DNA of 20,423 bases from Pseudomonadota bacterium (GTDB lineage Bacteria; Pseudomonadota; Alphaproteobacteria; Rhizobiales; Beijerinckiaceae), in assembly GCA_023423995.1 (NCBI GenBank), contig JAFAEL010000205.1, positions 1-20,423 on the forward strand, read 5' to 3'. Below, one piece after another: positions 6,705 to 13,914 of this stretch. Under the pieces are notes generated by a model, which was not told the origin of the DNA, did not search any database, and was given only the letters and a program-made list of their open reading frames with translations. How positions within the stretch are numbered: the stretch's first letter is position 1; every line of letters starts with the position of its first letter. The position numbers and the translations under genes are program-made.

Positions 6705-7262
6705 CTAGGCCGGCAGGAAACGCGCGAAGGTGAGCTCGCTTTCGCCTGCCGAACGGCGCTCCAGTTCCGTGAAACCTCCCGGGAGCTGGAAAGCGCCGGC
6801 GCGTTCCTCGACGACGGCCAGCGCGCCAGGCTCGAGCCAGCCGCCCTCGGCGGCCGACGTGAGGGCGGGGCCGGCAAGGTCCCGCCCGTAGGGCGGATCG
6901 CAGAACAGCAGCGAGAAGGAGCCGTTCTGGGCGGCGGGGCCGAGCCGGGTCGCGTCACGCCGGAAGATGCGGGTCGACCCACCGAGGCCGAGGCGTTCGA
7001 CATTCTCCCGGATCAGGCCTCGCGCCGTCGGCGAGTCGTCGACGAGGAGCGCAAAGGTTGCGCCACGTGAGACCGCCTCGATGCCGAGCGCGCCGGTGCC
7101 GGCGAACAGGTCGATGACCCGCGCCTCCCGCACCGCGTCGTCATAGGCGTGAGCAAGGACGTTGAAGAGCGTCTCCCGGAGGCGGTCCGATGTCGGGCGG
7201 ATGGCGTCCGAATTCGGGCCGGCCAGCGGACGCCCGCGTAGCCGGCCGCCGACGATCCTCAC
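6705..7262 (-). CDS. rsmD: 16S rRNA (guanine(966)-N(2))-methyltransferase RsmD
   Basis: RsmD methylates N2 of G966 in 16S rRNA of the 30S subunit using S-adenosylmethionine. The 185-residue length is typical. It opens with the family signature MRIVGGRLRGRPL, then RPTSDRLRETLFNVL (22-36), the SAM-binding DLFAGTGALGIEA (51-63), VDD (74-76) and the catalytic DPPY (122-125). The start is GTG at 7260-7262, required to give the conserved MRIVGG opening. It begins 9 bases after the rluB stop on the same strand, so rluB-rsmD form an operon, a common pairing in this group that joins two rRNA-modifying enzymes. The gene ends 97 bases before the barrel-protein start, with no obvious terminator hairpin in between. 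Confidence 0.95.
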   Translation of the reverse strand: MRIVGGRLRGRPLAGPNSDAIRPTSDRLRETLFNVLAHAYDDAVREARVIDLFAGTGALGIEAVSRGATFALLVDDSPTARGLIRENVERLGLGGSTRIFRRDATRLGPAAQNGSFSLLFCDPPYGRDLAGPALTSAAEGGWLEPGALAVVEERAGAFQLPGGFTELERRSAGESELTFARFLPA

Positions 7263-7271
7263 GAGACCGCC

Positions 7272-9011
7272 TCAGCGTCCACGGCCTCGCGGTGGCCCGC
7301 CGGGCTTGCCGCCCGGGCGCGCCCCTGGCCGGGGTTTTCCGCCGCCTGGGCCGCTGCGGCCCGGACCGCCGGCAGGACGTCCTCCCCCGGGGCGGCCGAA
7401 GGGGCGAGCGCCGCTCCGCTCCTCGCGATCACGGCCGAACCCACCGCCGGCCGGCCGCTTCGGCCTGGCAGGCCGGTCATCATCTGCGCGCGCCGCCCGC
7501 GCCGGACGCTCAGGACGCTCAGGACGGGGAGGGCGCTCAGCCCGGTCTTCCCGCCGCGGCCGCCGCGGTTTCGCGTCGGGGTCCGACACAAGTCGCTCGA
7601 CCAGCACACGCCGTCCTTCCGGAGCCGCGATCGCACCGACCCGCTGACGTTCGCGGGCCGCTGAAGCTTGCCGCTCCGCCTTCGGGTCCTCCCGACGGGG
7701 ATGCACGCGGCGAGGGGCCTCGTCGCCGTCGCCGGCATCGGCATGCCAAACGGTGTTCGGCTTCGGCCTGCCGCGGGGTGCCGCCGGTGCCTCATCGCGG
7801 CCGCGGCCGCGCTCCCGGTCGCCGAAGCCGCTTCTGCCGCCGCGTCCACCGCGCTCGTCCTCGAAGCGGGCCGTCCGAGGCCGAGGCGGCCGGTCGGCCG
7901 CAGCCCGCCGCTCGGCGGCCGGCTTCTCCGGCTTGCCGAAGGGCGCGATCGGCTCGCGCACGGGGCTCTCGAAATCGACCCCAGCCTCCAGGGCAAGCGC
8001 CTGGCCGAGCTGGTCCTTGAGCACTCGCGTGCGGACCTCGTCGACGAGCCCGGATTCGAGGTCGCCGAGCTGGAATGGCCCGAAGGAGAGACGGATCAGG
8101 CGGTTCACCTGCAGCCCGAGATGCTCGAGGATGCGCTTGACCTCGCGGTTCTTGCCTTCCTTCAGGGCGAGCGTGATCCAGACGTTGTCGCCCTGGACAC
8201 GGTCGAGCGTGGCTTCGACCGCGCCGTATTCCATGTCGTCGATGGTCACGCCGTTCCTGAGCTTGTCGAGGTCGGCCTGAGTGACCTCGCCGTGGGCGCG
8301 GGCACGATAGCGCCGCGTCCAGCCCGTCTCGGGATGGGCGATGACCTTGGCGAGTCCGCCATCGTTGGTGAGGAGCAGCAGCCCCTCGGTGTTGATGTCC
8401 AACCGGCCGATCGCCACGACGCGCGGCATGTCTTCCGGCAGGGAGTCGAAGACGGTCGGACGGCCTTGCGGGTCGCGCGCGGTGGTGACGAGCCCGCGCG
8501 GCTTGTGGAACAGCCAGAGCCGCGTCCGCTCGCGCGACGGGAGCGGTTCGCCGTCGATCGTGATCTTGTCCTCCGGCCCGACATTCACGGCCGGCGACGT
8601 CAACGTCTCGCCGTTCAGGGTGACGCGACCTTCAGCAATGATCGCTTCCGCGTCGCGCCGGGACGCGACGCCTGCGCGTGCGATCACCTTTGCTATACGC
8701 TCCTCGGTCGGCTGGATCGGCTCGGCCGGGCGCTCCTGCACGGCAGCCTCCGCCGGCTCCCGCCGAGGGGGGCGGCGCTCCTGCCGCTCGTAGTCGTTCG
8801 TCCGCGGGCGGTCGTCCCGACGCTCGAAGCGCGGGGCGCGCGGCCTGTCCTCGCGCCCGCCGGGCTTGCCGGCCCCGAAGCGTCCGGGCGGCCTCTCGCG
8901 CCCGCCCCCGCCCGCGCCGCGATGCGGCCTGTCCGAGAAGCCCGAGCCACGGGGCGGGCGTCCGCCGGGGCGGCCGGGGCGTTTACCGCCCCTGTCATTG
9001 CTGTCTACCAT
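7272..9011 (-). CDS. rluB: 23S rRNA pseudouridine synthase RluB/RsuA family with long disordered tails
   Basis: This cytoplasmic enzyme of the RsuA/RluB/E/F family should isomerise a uridine in 23S rRNA helix 80 (position 2605 in E. coli numbering). An S4 RNA-binding domain lies at about 102-147 (ERIAKVIARAGVASRRDAE), and the synthase domain follows at about 163-345. The catalytic Asp is D205 in GRLDINTEGLLLLTNDG; EGKNREVKRILEHLGL at 285-300 is the family motif II. The protein is 579 residues, about twice the E. coli length (291), because of an N-terminal tail of about 100 and a C-terminal tail of about 220 residues rich in Arg, Gly, Pro and charged residues (many RPGG, RPPR and RPER units). 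These tails are predicted disordered by composition and are known from other alphaproteobacterial RluB proteins. Start ATG at 9009-9011. It is divergent from tadA. Confidence 0.93.
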   Translation of the reverse strand: MVDSNDRGGKRPGRPGGRPPRGSGFSDRPHRGAGGGGRERPPGRFGAGKPGGREDRPRAPRFERRDDRPRTNDYERQERRPPRREPAEAAVQERPAEPIQPTEERIAKVIARAGVASRRDAEAIIAEGRVTLNGETLTSPAVNVGPEDKITIDGEPLPSRERTRLWLFHKPRGLVTTARDPQGRPTVFDSLPEDMPRVVAIGRLDINTEGLLLLTNDGGLAKVIAHPETGWTRRYRARAHGEVTQADLDKLRNGVTIDDMEYGAVEATLDRVQGDNVWITLALKEGKNREVKRILEHLGLQVNRLIRLSFGPFQLGDLESGLVDEVRTRVLKDQLGQALALEAGVDFESPVREPIAPFGKPEKPAAERRAAADRPPRPRTARFEDERGGRGGRSGFGDRERGRGRDEAPAAPRGRPKPNTVWHADAGDGDEAPRRVHPRREDPKAERQASAARERQRVGAIAAPEGRRVLVERLVSDPDAKPRRPRREDRAERPPRPERPERPARAARADDDRPARPKRPAGGGFGRDREERSGARPFGRPGGGRPAGGPGRSGPGGGKPRPGARPGGKPGGPPRGRGR

Positions 9012-9034
9012 GTCCGGCTGATAGCAGAGCCCGC

Positions 9035-9511
9035 ATGGCAGGGCGAGGGACGGATAAGGACGGTCAGACCCGCATCGATCCCATGGCGGAGGCGATCGAC
9101 CTGGCGCGGCACGCCGGCTCGCTCGGGGAGGTGCCGGTCGGGGCCGTCGTCGTGAAGGACGGCGAGGTCATTGCGAGGGGGCACAACCGACCGCGGGCCG
9201 CGCACGACCCCACCGCCCATGCCGAGATCGTCGCGCTGCGCGAAGCCGCATCGGCCCTCGGGGACGAGCGGCTGTCGGGATGCGACCTCTACGTCACCCT
9301 GGAGCCCTGCACGATGTGCGCGGGGGCGATCTCCTTCGCTCGGATCCGGCGCCTCTATTACGGCGCGGCAGATCCGAAGGGCGGTGCGGTGGAGAGTGGC
9401 GTCCGCTTCTTCGACGCCCCGACATGCCACCACGCGCCGGAAGTCTATGGCGGCATCCGCGAGACGGAGGCCGCCGACCTGCTGCGCGCCTTCTTCTCGG
9501 AGCGCCGCTAG
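9035..9511 (+). CDS. tadA: tRNA-specific adenosine-34 deaminase TadA
   Basis: TadA converts the wobble adenosine of tRNA-Arg(ACG) to inosine and is normally essential. The 158-residue protein carries the cytidine/deoxycytidylate deaminase zinc site: H62-A-E64, where the His binds zinc and the Glu shuttles protons, and PCTMC at 91-95 with two Cys ligands. EVPVGAVVV at 32-40 and NRP at 51-53 match TadA rather than other deaminases. The start chosen is ATG at 9035, which puts the EVPVG motif near residue 32, as in the E. coli protein; ATG at 9083 would give a protein 16 residues shorter and cannot be excluded, and would widen the gap to the divergent rluB from 23 to 71 bases. The TAG stop overlaps the stop of the convergent hydrolase through a shared CTAG. 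Confidence 0.95.
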   Translation: MAGRGTDKDGQTRIDPMAEAIDLARHAGSLGEVPVGAVVVKDGEVIARGHNRPRAAHDPTAHAEIVALREAASALGDERLSGCDLYVTLEPCTMCAGAISFARIRRLYYGAADPKGGAVESGVRFFDAPTCHHAPEVYGGIRETEAADLLRAFFSERR

Positions 9512-10407
9512 GTCGCCAGGAAGCCCCGGAGCGCGGCCAGGGTCTCGGCCGGCGCTTCCTCCGCGACGAAGTGCCCGCAATCGACCTCCGATCCTGTGAT
9601 GCCCGGAGCAAAGGTGTCGCGCCAGGCGTCGAGCGGCGCCGCCGCGCCGGGCCGGTTCAGATAGCGCGCGCTCCAGACCAGGAAGGTCGGGCAAGCGAGC
9701 TTCTTGCCGGCCGCCATGTCCTGCTCGTCCTGTTCCGGATCGAGCGTCGCGCCGGCCCGGTAATCCTCGCAGAAGGCGTGGATCCGGCTCGGCTCGTTGC
9801 AGCTCTGGCGATAGGCGGCGAGCGCGCGCGGATCCAGGAAGTCGAGCGACTTCTTGCCGGACCAGGAACGCATCAGGCCCTCGAAATAGGGCAGGGGATC
9901 GCGCCCGATCTCCGTCTCGGGCTCGGGCGCGGGGCGGGCCAGGAATTCCCAGTGCGCGGCTGGCTGGATGCCGGCCCGTATGCGGCGCCACACCTCGAAG
10001 GTCGGGAGGATGTCCAGGAGGGCGAGCCGCTCCACCCGGCCCGGCTCGTCGAGCGCGAGCCGGTAGGCAACGCGCGCGCCGCGATCATGTCCCGCCACCG
10101 CGAAGCGGACGTGACCCAGCTCCTCCATGACCCGGACGACGTCCCGGCCCATGGCGCGCTTCGAATAGGTCTCGTGCGCCTTGTCCCCGCTCGGGGCCGA
10201 AGACCAGCCATAGCCGCGCAGGTCCATGCAGACGATGCGGTGCGTGCGCGAGAGCTCCGGCGCGAGCCGGTGCCACATGACGTGCGTCTGGGGAAACCCG
10301 TGCAGCAAGACGAGGGGCGGCCCGCTGCCGCCAGAGCGGGCGAAGATGCGCCCGGCCTCGGTGTCGATCCAATGCAATTCGAAGCCAGGGAAGAGGTCGT
10401 CAGCCAT
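9508..10407 (-). CDS. Alpha/beta hydrolase, fluoroacetate (haloacetate) dehalogenase type
   Basis: The 299-residue protein is an alpha/beta hydrolase closely resembling the fluoroacetate dehalogenase of Rhodopseudomonas palustris, which hydrolyses the C-F or C-Cl bond of haloacetates to glycolate. The shared stretches HGFPQTHVMWHR (36-47), GHDRGARV-YRLALD and LDILPT are nearly the same as in that enzyme. Each active-site residue known there has a counterpart: nucleophile D108, carboxylate-binding R109 and R112, acid D132, halide-pocket H152, W153 and Y216, and base H279. That supports dehalogenase activity; preference for fluoride over chloride is not provable from sequence. ATG at 10405-10407 has GGAGA ahead that overlaps the gtrA stop, 9 bases away. 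It is the last gene of the SDR-gtrA-hydrolase unit. Confidence 0.87.
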   Translation of the reverse strand: MADDLFPGFELHWIDTEAGRIFARSGGSGPPLVLLHGFPQTHVMWHRLAPELSRTHRIVCMDLRGYGWSSAPSGDKAHETYSKRAMGRDVVRVMEELGHVRFAVAGHDRGARVAYRLALDEPGRVERLALLDILPTFEVWRRIRAGIQPAAHWEFLARPAPEPETEIGRDPLPYFEGLMRSWSGKKSLDFLDPRALAAYRQSCNEPSRIHAFCEDYRAGATLDPEQDEQDMAAGKKLACPTFLVWSARYLNRPGAAAPLDAWRDTFAPGITGSEVDCGHFVAEEAPAETLAALRGFLAT

Positions 10408-10416
10408 AGGGTCTCC

Positions 10417-10842
10417 TCAGGGAACGAGGGCGGGCGGTTCGCGGAACGTCCAGAGCTTGTGCGCCAGGAAGCTCCACACGAGGACGATGCCGGTCGTGAC
10501 GATCTGCGCCGGGAAGTAGGGCGCTCCAAGCACGCGCACGAAGAGCGCCATGAAGGCCCAGGTCAGGCCGAAGCCTACCAGCGCGACCAGCGCGAAGCGC
10601 CAGCCTGCCTCCCGGTGCGGCCTGTCGCTCGCATAGGTATGCCGCCGGTTCAGCACATACGACACGAGGCCGCCCCCGATATAGCCGACGAGCGTCGCCC
10701 GCACGGCCTCCATCCGGTAGCCTTCCACCAGGCTGACGAGCAGCCCGTAATGCGCGATGGCGGCGGCCAGCCCGACGCCGAAGAAGGCCGAGAATTGCCG
10801 CAGGACCGCTCGCAGGCGGTGGTCGGTCTGGGGAAAGGTCAT
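10417..10842 (-). CDS. GtrA-like four-helix membrane protein
   Basis: This 141-residue inner-membrane protein is of the GtrA family, small proteins with four transmembrane segments implicated in moving lipid-linked sugars (undecaprenyl- or dolichyl-phosphate sugars) across the membrane for surface polysaccharide modification. Helices are at about 17-38, 46-64, 80-102 and 112-129. The two family signatures are present: SYVLNRRHTY at 61-70 and FLAHKLWTF at 125-133. The start ATG at 10840-10842 overlaps the stop of the upstream SDR as ATGA, so translation is coupled. No glycosyltransferase gene is adjacent, which is unusual for classic gtr clusters; its partner must lie elsewhere if that role holds. 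Confidence 0.88.
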   Translation of the reverse strand: MTFPQTDHRLRAVLRQFSAFFGVGLAAAIAHYGLLVSLVEGYRMEAVRATLVGYIGGGLVSYVLNRRHTYASDRPHREAGWRFALVALVGFGLTWAFMALFVRVLGAPYFPAQIVTTGIVLVWSFLAHKLWTFREPPALVP

Positions 10843-11615
10843 CCCTGCAGCCAGCCTGCCATCCGGCGTGCGAGGAAGCGGGGTGCGAGCTTGGCCCCGA
10901 TCGCGCCCGCCTTGTTGCTCGCGCCGGTGATCACGATGGCGCGGCCCGCCTCGTGTCCGTCGATCCCCATCCTGGCGACGGTCGCGGCGCTCATCGGACG
11001 CTCGAACAGCTTGGACTTCTCCAGATCCGCCCGGATCGTGAACTCCGTCGCGGTCGGGCCGGGGCAGAGCGCGGTCACGACCACGCCGTGCCGCCGCACC
11101 TCCTCGTGCAGCGCTTCCGAGAGGGACAGGACATAGGCCTTGCTCGCCGCGTAGGTGGCCATGAACGGGATCGCCTGGAAGGCCGCCGTCGAGGCTACGT
11201 TCAGGATGCCGCCGCGCCGACGGGCGACGAGGCTCGGCAGGACGAGGCGGCAGAGCTTGGTCAGCGACACGACGTTGAGCTGCAGCATCGCGGCCTGGTC
11301 CCCGTAGGGCAGGGTGGCGAACCGGCCGCGCAGGCCAAAGCCCGCGTTGTTGACCAGCGTCTCGATCTCGATCCCCCGGTTGTCCAGTTCGGCCAGGAGG
11401 GCTTCGGCGCCGTCGGGCTGTTCGAGATCGAGCGTGACGAGTTCCACGGCGACCCCCGGATGGGCCTCGGCGATCTCCGCCTTGAGGTCGGCCAGCCTCT
11501 CCGCCCGCCGGGCCGTGAGCACGAGAGAGCGCCCTCGCGCGGCGTAGATCCGCGCCATCTCCGCCCCGATCCCGCTCGAGGCCCCTGTGATCACCGCCCA
11601 GCGCGGATCATTCAT
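10839..11615 (-). CDS. Classical short-chain dehydrogenase/reductase (DltE/YqjQ-like)
   Basis: An NAD(P)-dependent oxidoreductase of the classical SDR family, 258 residues. Cofactor-binding TGASSGIG is at 10-17, followed by TARRAERL (34-41), whose Arg residues favour NADPH; NNAG at 89-92; and the catalytic tetrad N114, S142, Y155 and K159 (YAASK). CPGPT at 184-188 is the usual proline-glycine turn. The last 40 residues (GASNKAGAIGAKLAPRF) are like those of the COG0300 group, whose substrates are mostly unknown. The ATG at 11613-11615 has AGGAG ten bases upstream. It heads the leftward SDR-gtrA-dehalogenase unit, and is divergent from the ketopantoate-reductase-like gene across an 80-base gap. 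Confidence 0.9.
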   Translation of the reverse strand: MNDPRWAVITGASSGIGAEMARIYAARGRSLVLTARRAERLADLKAEIAEAHPGVAVELVTLDLEQPDGAEALLAELDNRGIEIETLVNNAGFGLRGRFATLPYGDQAAMLQLNVVSLTKLCRLVLPSLVARRRGGILNVASTAAFQAIPFMATYAASKAYVLSLSEALHEEVRRHGVVVTALCPGPTATEFTIRADLEKSKLFERPMSAATVARMGIDGHEAGRAIVITGASNKAGAIGAKLAPRFLARRMAGWLQG

Positions 11616-11666
11616 GCCTCAGGTTCTCCTGGATCACGGTCGAGCATGGGTTATGCGTAGCGCCGG

Positions 11667-11678
11667 CCGGAGTTCCGG
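11667..11678. promoter_or_regulatory. 12-base inverted repeat between divergent SDR and reductase genes
   Basis: CCGGA at 11667-11671 and TCCGG at 11674-11678 form a perfect palindrome around two bases, 18 bases ahead of the reductase start. It lies in the only gap between two divergent units, so it could be a shared operator, or just GC-rich chance. Confidence 0.2.
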
Positions 11679-11695
11679 TTAAGGCGAGAGGCGGG

Positions 11696-12595
11696 ATGTC
11701 TGACAAGGTCGCAATCATCGGTTCGGGCGCAATCGGCGGTTATCTCGCCGCGGAGCTGACCGAGGCGGGCCGGGATGTAGTCCTCTGCGTGCGGACGCCG
11801 TTCGACACGCTGGTCGTCGAGGAGCCGGATCGCACCCGGGAGGTGGCCGTCCGCCTTGCGACCCGCCCGGAGGATGTCGGGCCCGCGAAGGTAGTTTTCA
11901 TCACGACGAAGTCCCAGGACACTGCCGGAACGAAGCCGTGGCTCGACCGGCTCGTGGGGCCCGAGACGGTCGTCGTCGTCGTGCAGAACGGTGTCGGGCA
12001 TGTGGAGCGGGTGCAGCCGCTCGCGCCCCAGGCCGGCGCCGTGCTGCCTGCGATCATCTATTGCTCGGTCGAGCGGGTCGCCCCCGGCCGGATCGTCCAC
12101 CACAGCCAGGCGCGGCTCGTCGTCCCGGCGGCGCAGGCGAGCTCTGCCGTCTCGGCGACCTTTGCGGGGACGCAGTTCGAGGTCACCGAGGATCCGGATT
12201 TCACGACGGTCGCCTGGCGCAAGCTCCTCAGCAACCTCGTGGCGAACCCGATCTCCTCCCTGACCCTCCGCCGCATACGGGTCTTCCGCGAGGACGCGAT
12301 AGCCCAGCTCGCATCGGGCATCCTGGCCGAGGCCGTTCGGGTCGCGGCAGCAGAGGGCGCCAAGCTCACCGATGCGGATGCCGCCCAGGTCGTAGCCGGA
12401 CTGGGCAGGGCTAACCCCGATGGCGGCAGCTCCATGCTCTATGACAGGTTGGCCGGCCGGCCGCTCGAACACGAGTACATCACGGGTGCGGTGGTCCGTG
12501 CGGCCGAGAAGCACGGCATCGACGTGCCTCTCAACCGGGCCATCCTGGCCCTGTGCGGCGCGGCGAGCGGCCACGGGCTCGACGGGGCCTTCTGA
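11696..12595 (+). CDS. 2-dehydropantoate 2-reductase (ApbA/PanE) family oxidoreductase
   Basis: This 299-residue protein has the ApbA/PanE fold: an N-terminal Rossmann domain with GSGAIGG at 9-15 and a C-terminal helical domain. Known E. coli ketopantoate reductase uses Asn98, Lys176, Asn180, Ser244 and Glu256. Here N98 (QNGVGH), K176 and N180 (WRKLLSN, 174-180), S245/S246 (GGSSMLYD) and E258 (LEHEY) stand at matching places, so catalysis is likely. It may make pantoate for coenzyme A synthesis, with NADPH reducing 2-dehydropantoate; however alphaproteobacteria often have several paralogues acting on other 2-oxoacids, so I give no gene symbol. ATG at 11696 is preceded by GGCGAGAGG-like purines. 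It is a single gene, convergent with the M20 amidohydrolase, and followed by two tandem hairpins. Confidence 0.87.
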   Translation: MSDKVAIIGSGAIGGYLAAELTEAGRDVVLCVRTPFDTLVVEEPDRTREVAVRLATRPEDVGPAKVVFITTKSQDTAGTKPWLDRLVGPETVVVVVQNGVGHVERVQPLAPQAGAVLPAIIYCSVERVAPGRIVHHSQARLVVPAAQASSAVSATFAGTQFEVTEDPDFTTVAWRKLLSNLVANPISSLTLRRIRVFREDAIAQLASGILAEAVRVAAAEGAKLTDADAAQVVAGLGRANPDGGSSMLYDRLAGRPLEHEYITGAVVRAAEKHGIDVPLNRAILALCGAASGHGLDGAF

Positions 12596-12605
12596 GACGC
12601 ACCCT

Positions 12606-12649
12606 GCGCCCGCAAGGGCGCCGGGCTCCCTCGCTCACTGAGGGGGCTC
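12606..12649. terminator. Two tandem hairpins after the reductase gene, the first with a GCAA tetraloop
   Basis: Eleven bases past the stop, GCGCCC (12606-12611) and GGGCGC (12616-12621) form a perfect six-pair stem capped by GCAA, a GNRA tetraloop that stabilises RNA. One base later GGGCTCCCTC (12623-12632) and GAGGGGGCTC (12640-12649) form a ten-pair stem with two G-U pairs and a seven-base loop. There is no clear U-tract. A GC-rich repeat at 12686-12713 may serve the opposite strand. The three occupy most of the 125-base convergent gap. Confidence 0.55.
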
Positions 12650-12720
12650 TCCGCCGTTTCCAGCAGCCGCGGGAGGCAGGCTCACGCACTGCCCCCGCTG
12701 GGCGTCGGGGTGCCGCCTTA

Positions 12721-13914
12721 TCAGGCGGCCGCCAGTTCCTCACGCACCAGGCTGACCCAATACGCCACCCCGAGGGGGATGATCTCGTCGTTGAAGTCGT
12801 AGTGGGGCGTGTGCACCGGATGGTGGGTGCCGTCGGGCTTCACGCCGTTCCCGATGAAGATGAAGGCGCCGGGGCGCGCCAGCAGCATGTCGGAAAAGTC
12901 CTCCCCGCCCGTGATGGGCGGCGCGTTTCCGTCGACCTGGTCGTCGCCGACCAGCGAGGCCGCCACTCGGGTCGCGATCGCGGTCTGCTCCGGATGGTTC
13001 ACCACCGCCTGGCAGAGCTTCTCGTAGATGACCTCGGCCGTGCAGCCCTGGGCGATGGCATGCGCCTCGGCCAACTCCCGCATGCGCCGGGCGATCGTCG
13101 CGCGGACCTCCTCCGAGAAGGTCCGGACAGTTCCCCGGATCACGATCTCGGCCGGGATGACGTTGGGAGAGTTGGGCGAGCCGCCCTGGATGGAGCCGAT
13201 CGAGATGACGGCAGGCTCGAGCGCCGCGATGTTGCGGCCGACGACGTTCTGAAGCGCCAGCACGAAATGCGCCTGGGCGATCGTGGTATCGGTCGCCAGG
13301 TGCGGGGTCGAGCCGCCATGCCCGCCGGTGCCGCGGAACACGACCGTGAAGAAATCCACGGCCGCCATCATCGGCCCGGGCCTGAGCCGGAAATTTCCGA
13401 CGGGCGTGCCGGCCCCGTTATGCATCCCATAGACGGCGTCGCAGGGGAAACGCTCGAACAGGCCGTCTTCCACCATGCGGGCGGCCCCGCCACCGCCTTC
13501 CTCGGCAGGCTGGAAGATGAAATGCACCTGACCGGCGAAGTCCGGCTTCTCGGCGAGATAGCGGGCGGCGCCGAGCAGCATCGTCGTGTGCCCGTCATGG
13601 CCGCAGGCGTGCATCTTGCCGGGAATCGTCGAGGCGTAGGCCAGCCCGGTCTGCTCGACGATGTTGAGCGCGTCCATGTCGGCCCTGAGCCCGACGGCGC
13701 GGTTTCCCGGCCGCTTTCCCTTGAGCGTCCCCACCACGCCGGTCCGGCCGACGCCCTCGGTCACCTCGATTCCCCAGCCGCGGAGCTGCTCGGCGACCAG
13801 CGCGGCCGTCCGCTTCTCCTCGAAGGAGGTCTCCGGATGGGCGTGGATGTCGCGCCGGATCCGGATCAGGTCGTCGTGAAGGGGCGCGAGCTCGTCGAGG
13901 AGGGGATGGGTCAT
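12721..13914 (-). CDS. M20D family amidohydrolase (hippurate hydrolase-like)
   Basis: A zinc or manganese dependent M20D amidohydrolase of 397 residues, the usual size, that removes N-acyl groups from amino acids or similar amides. Metal site residues are clear: C104 and H106 in MHACGHDGHT (101-110), E138/E139 in QPAEEGGGG (Glu base and ligand), H165 in MHNG, and H368 in VHTPHYDFND. RDIHAHPETSFEE near the N terminus and ITGGEDFSDML at 334-344 are also typical. The Cys ligand identifies the M20D branch (hippuricase, IAA-amino acid hydrolase, NAcetyl-diaminopimelate deacetylase type) rather than DapE or ArgE. The ATG at 13912-13914 overlaps the stop of the upstream SDR as ATGA. Substrate unknown. 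Confidence 0.93.
   Translation of the reverse strand: MTHPLLDELAPLHDDLIRIRRDIHAHPETSFEEKRTAALVAEQLRGWGIEVTEGVGRTGVVGTLKGKRPGNRAVGLRADMDALNIVEQTGLAYASTIPGKMHACGHDGHTTMLLGAARYLAEKPDFAGQVHFIFQPAEEGGGGAARMVEDGLFERFPCDAVYGMHNGAGTPVGNFRLRPGPMMAAVDFFTVVFRGTGGHGGSTPHLATDTTIAQAHFVLALQNVVGRNIAALEPAVISIGSIQGGSPNSPNVIPAEIVIRGTVRTFSEEVRATIARRMRELAEAHAIAQGCTAEVIYEKLCQAVVNHPEQTAIATRVAASLVGDDQVDGNAPPITGGEDFSDMLLARPGAFIFIGNGVKPDGTHHPVHTPHYDFNDEIIPLGVAYWVSLVREELAAA

Noticed and set aside
7668..9155. Plus-strand 495-codon frame opposite rluB
   Set aside because: Shadow of the catalytic RluB domain; no start site or domain of its own, though its end runs into the tadA gene in a different frame.
9280..11136. Plus-strand open frame of 618 codons opposite the dehalogenase, GtrA and SDR genes
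   Set aside because: Antisense to three genes with full motifs; its sequence is Arg/Pro/Asp rich with no domain. The first part only overlaps tadA in another frame.
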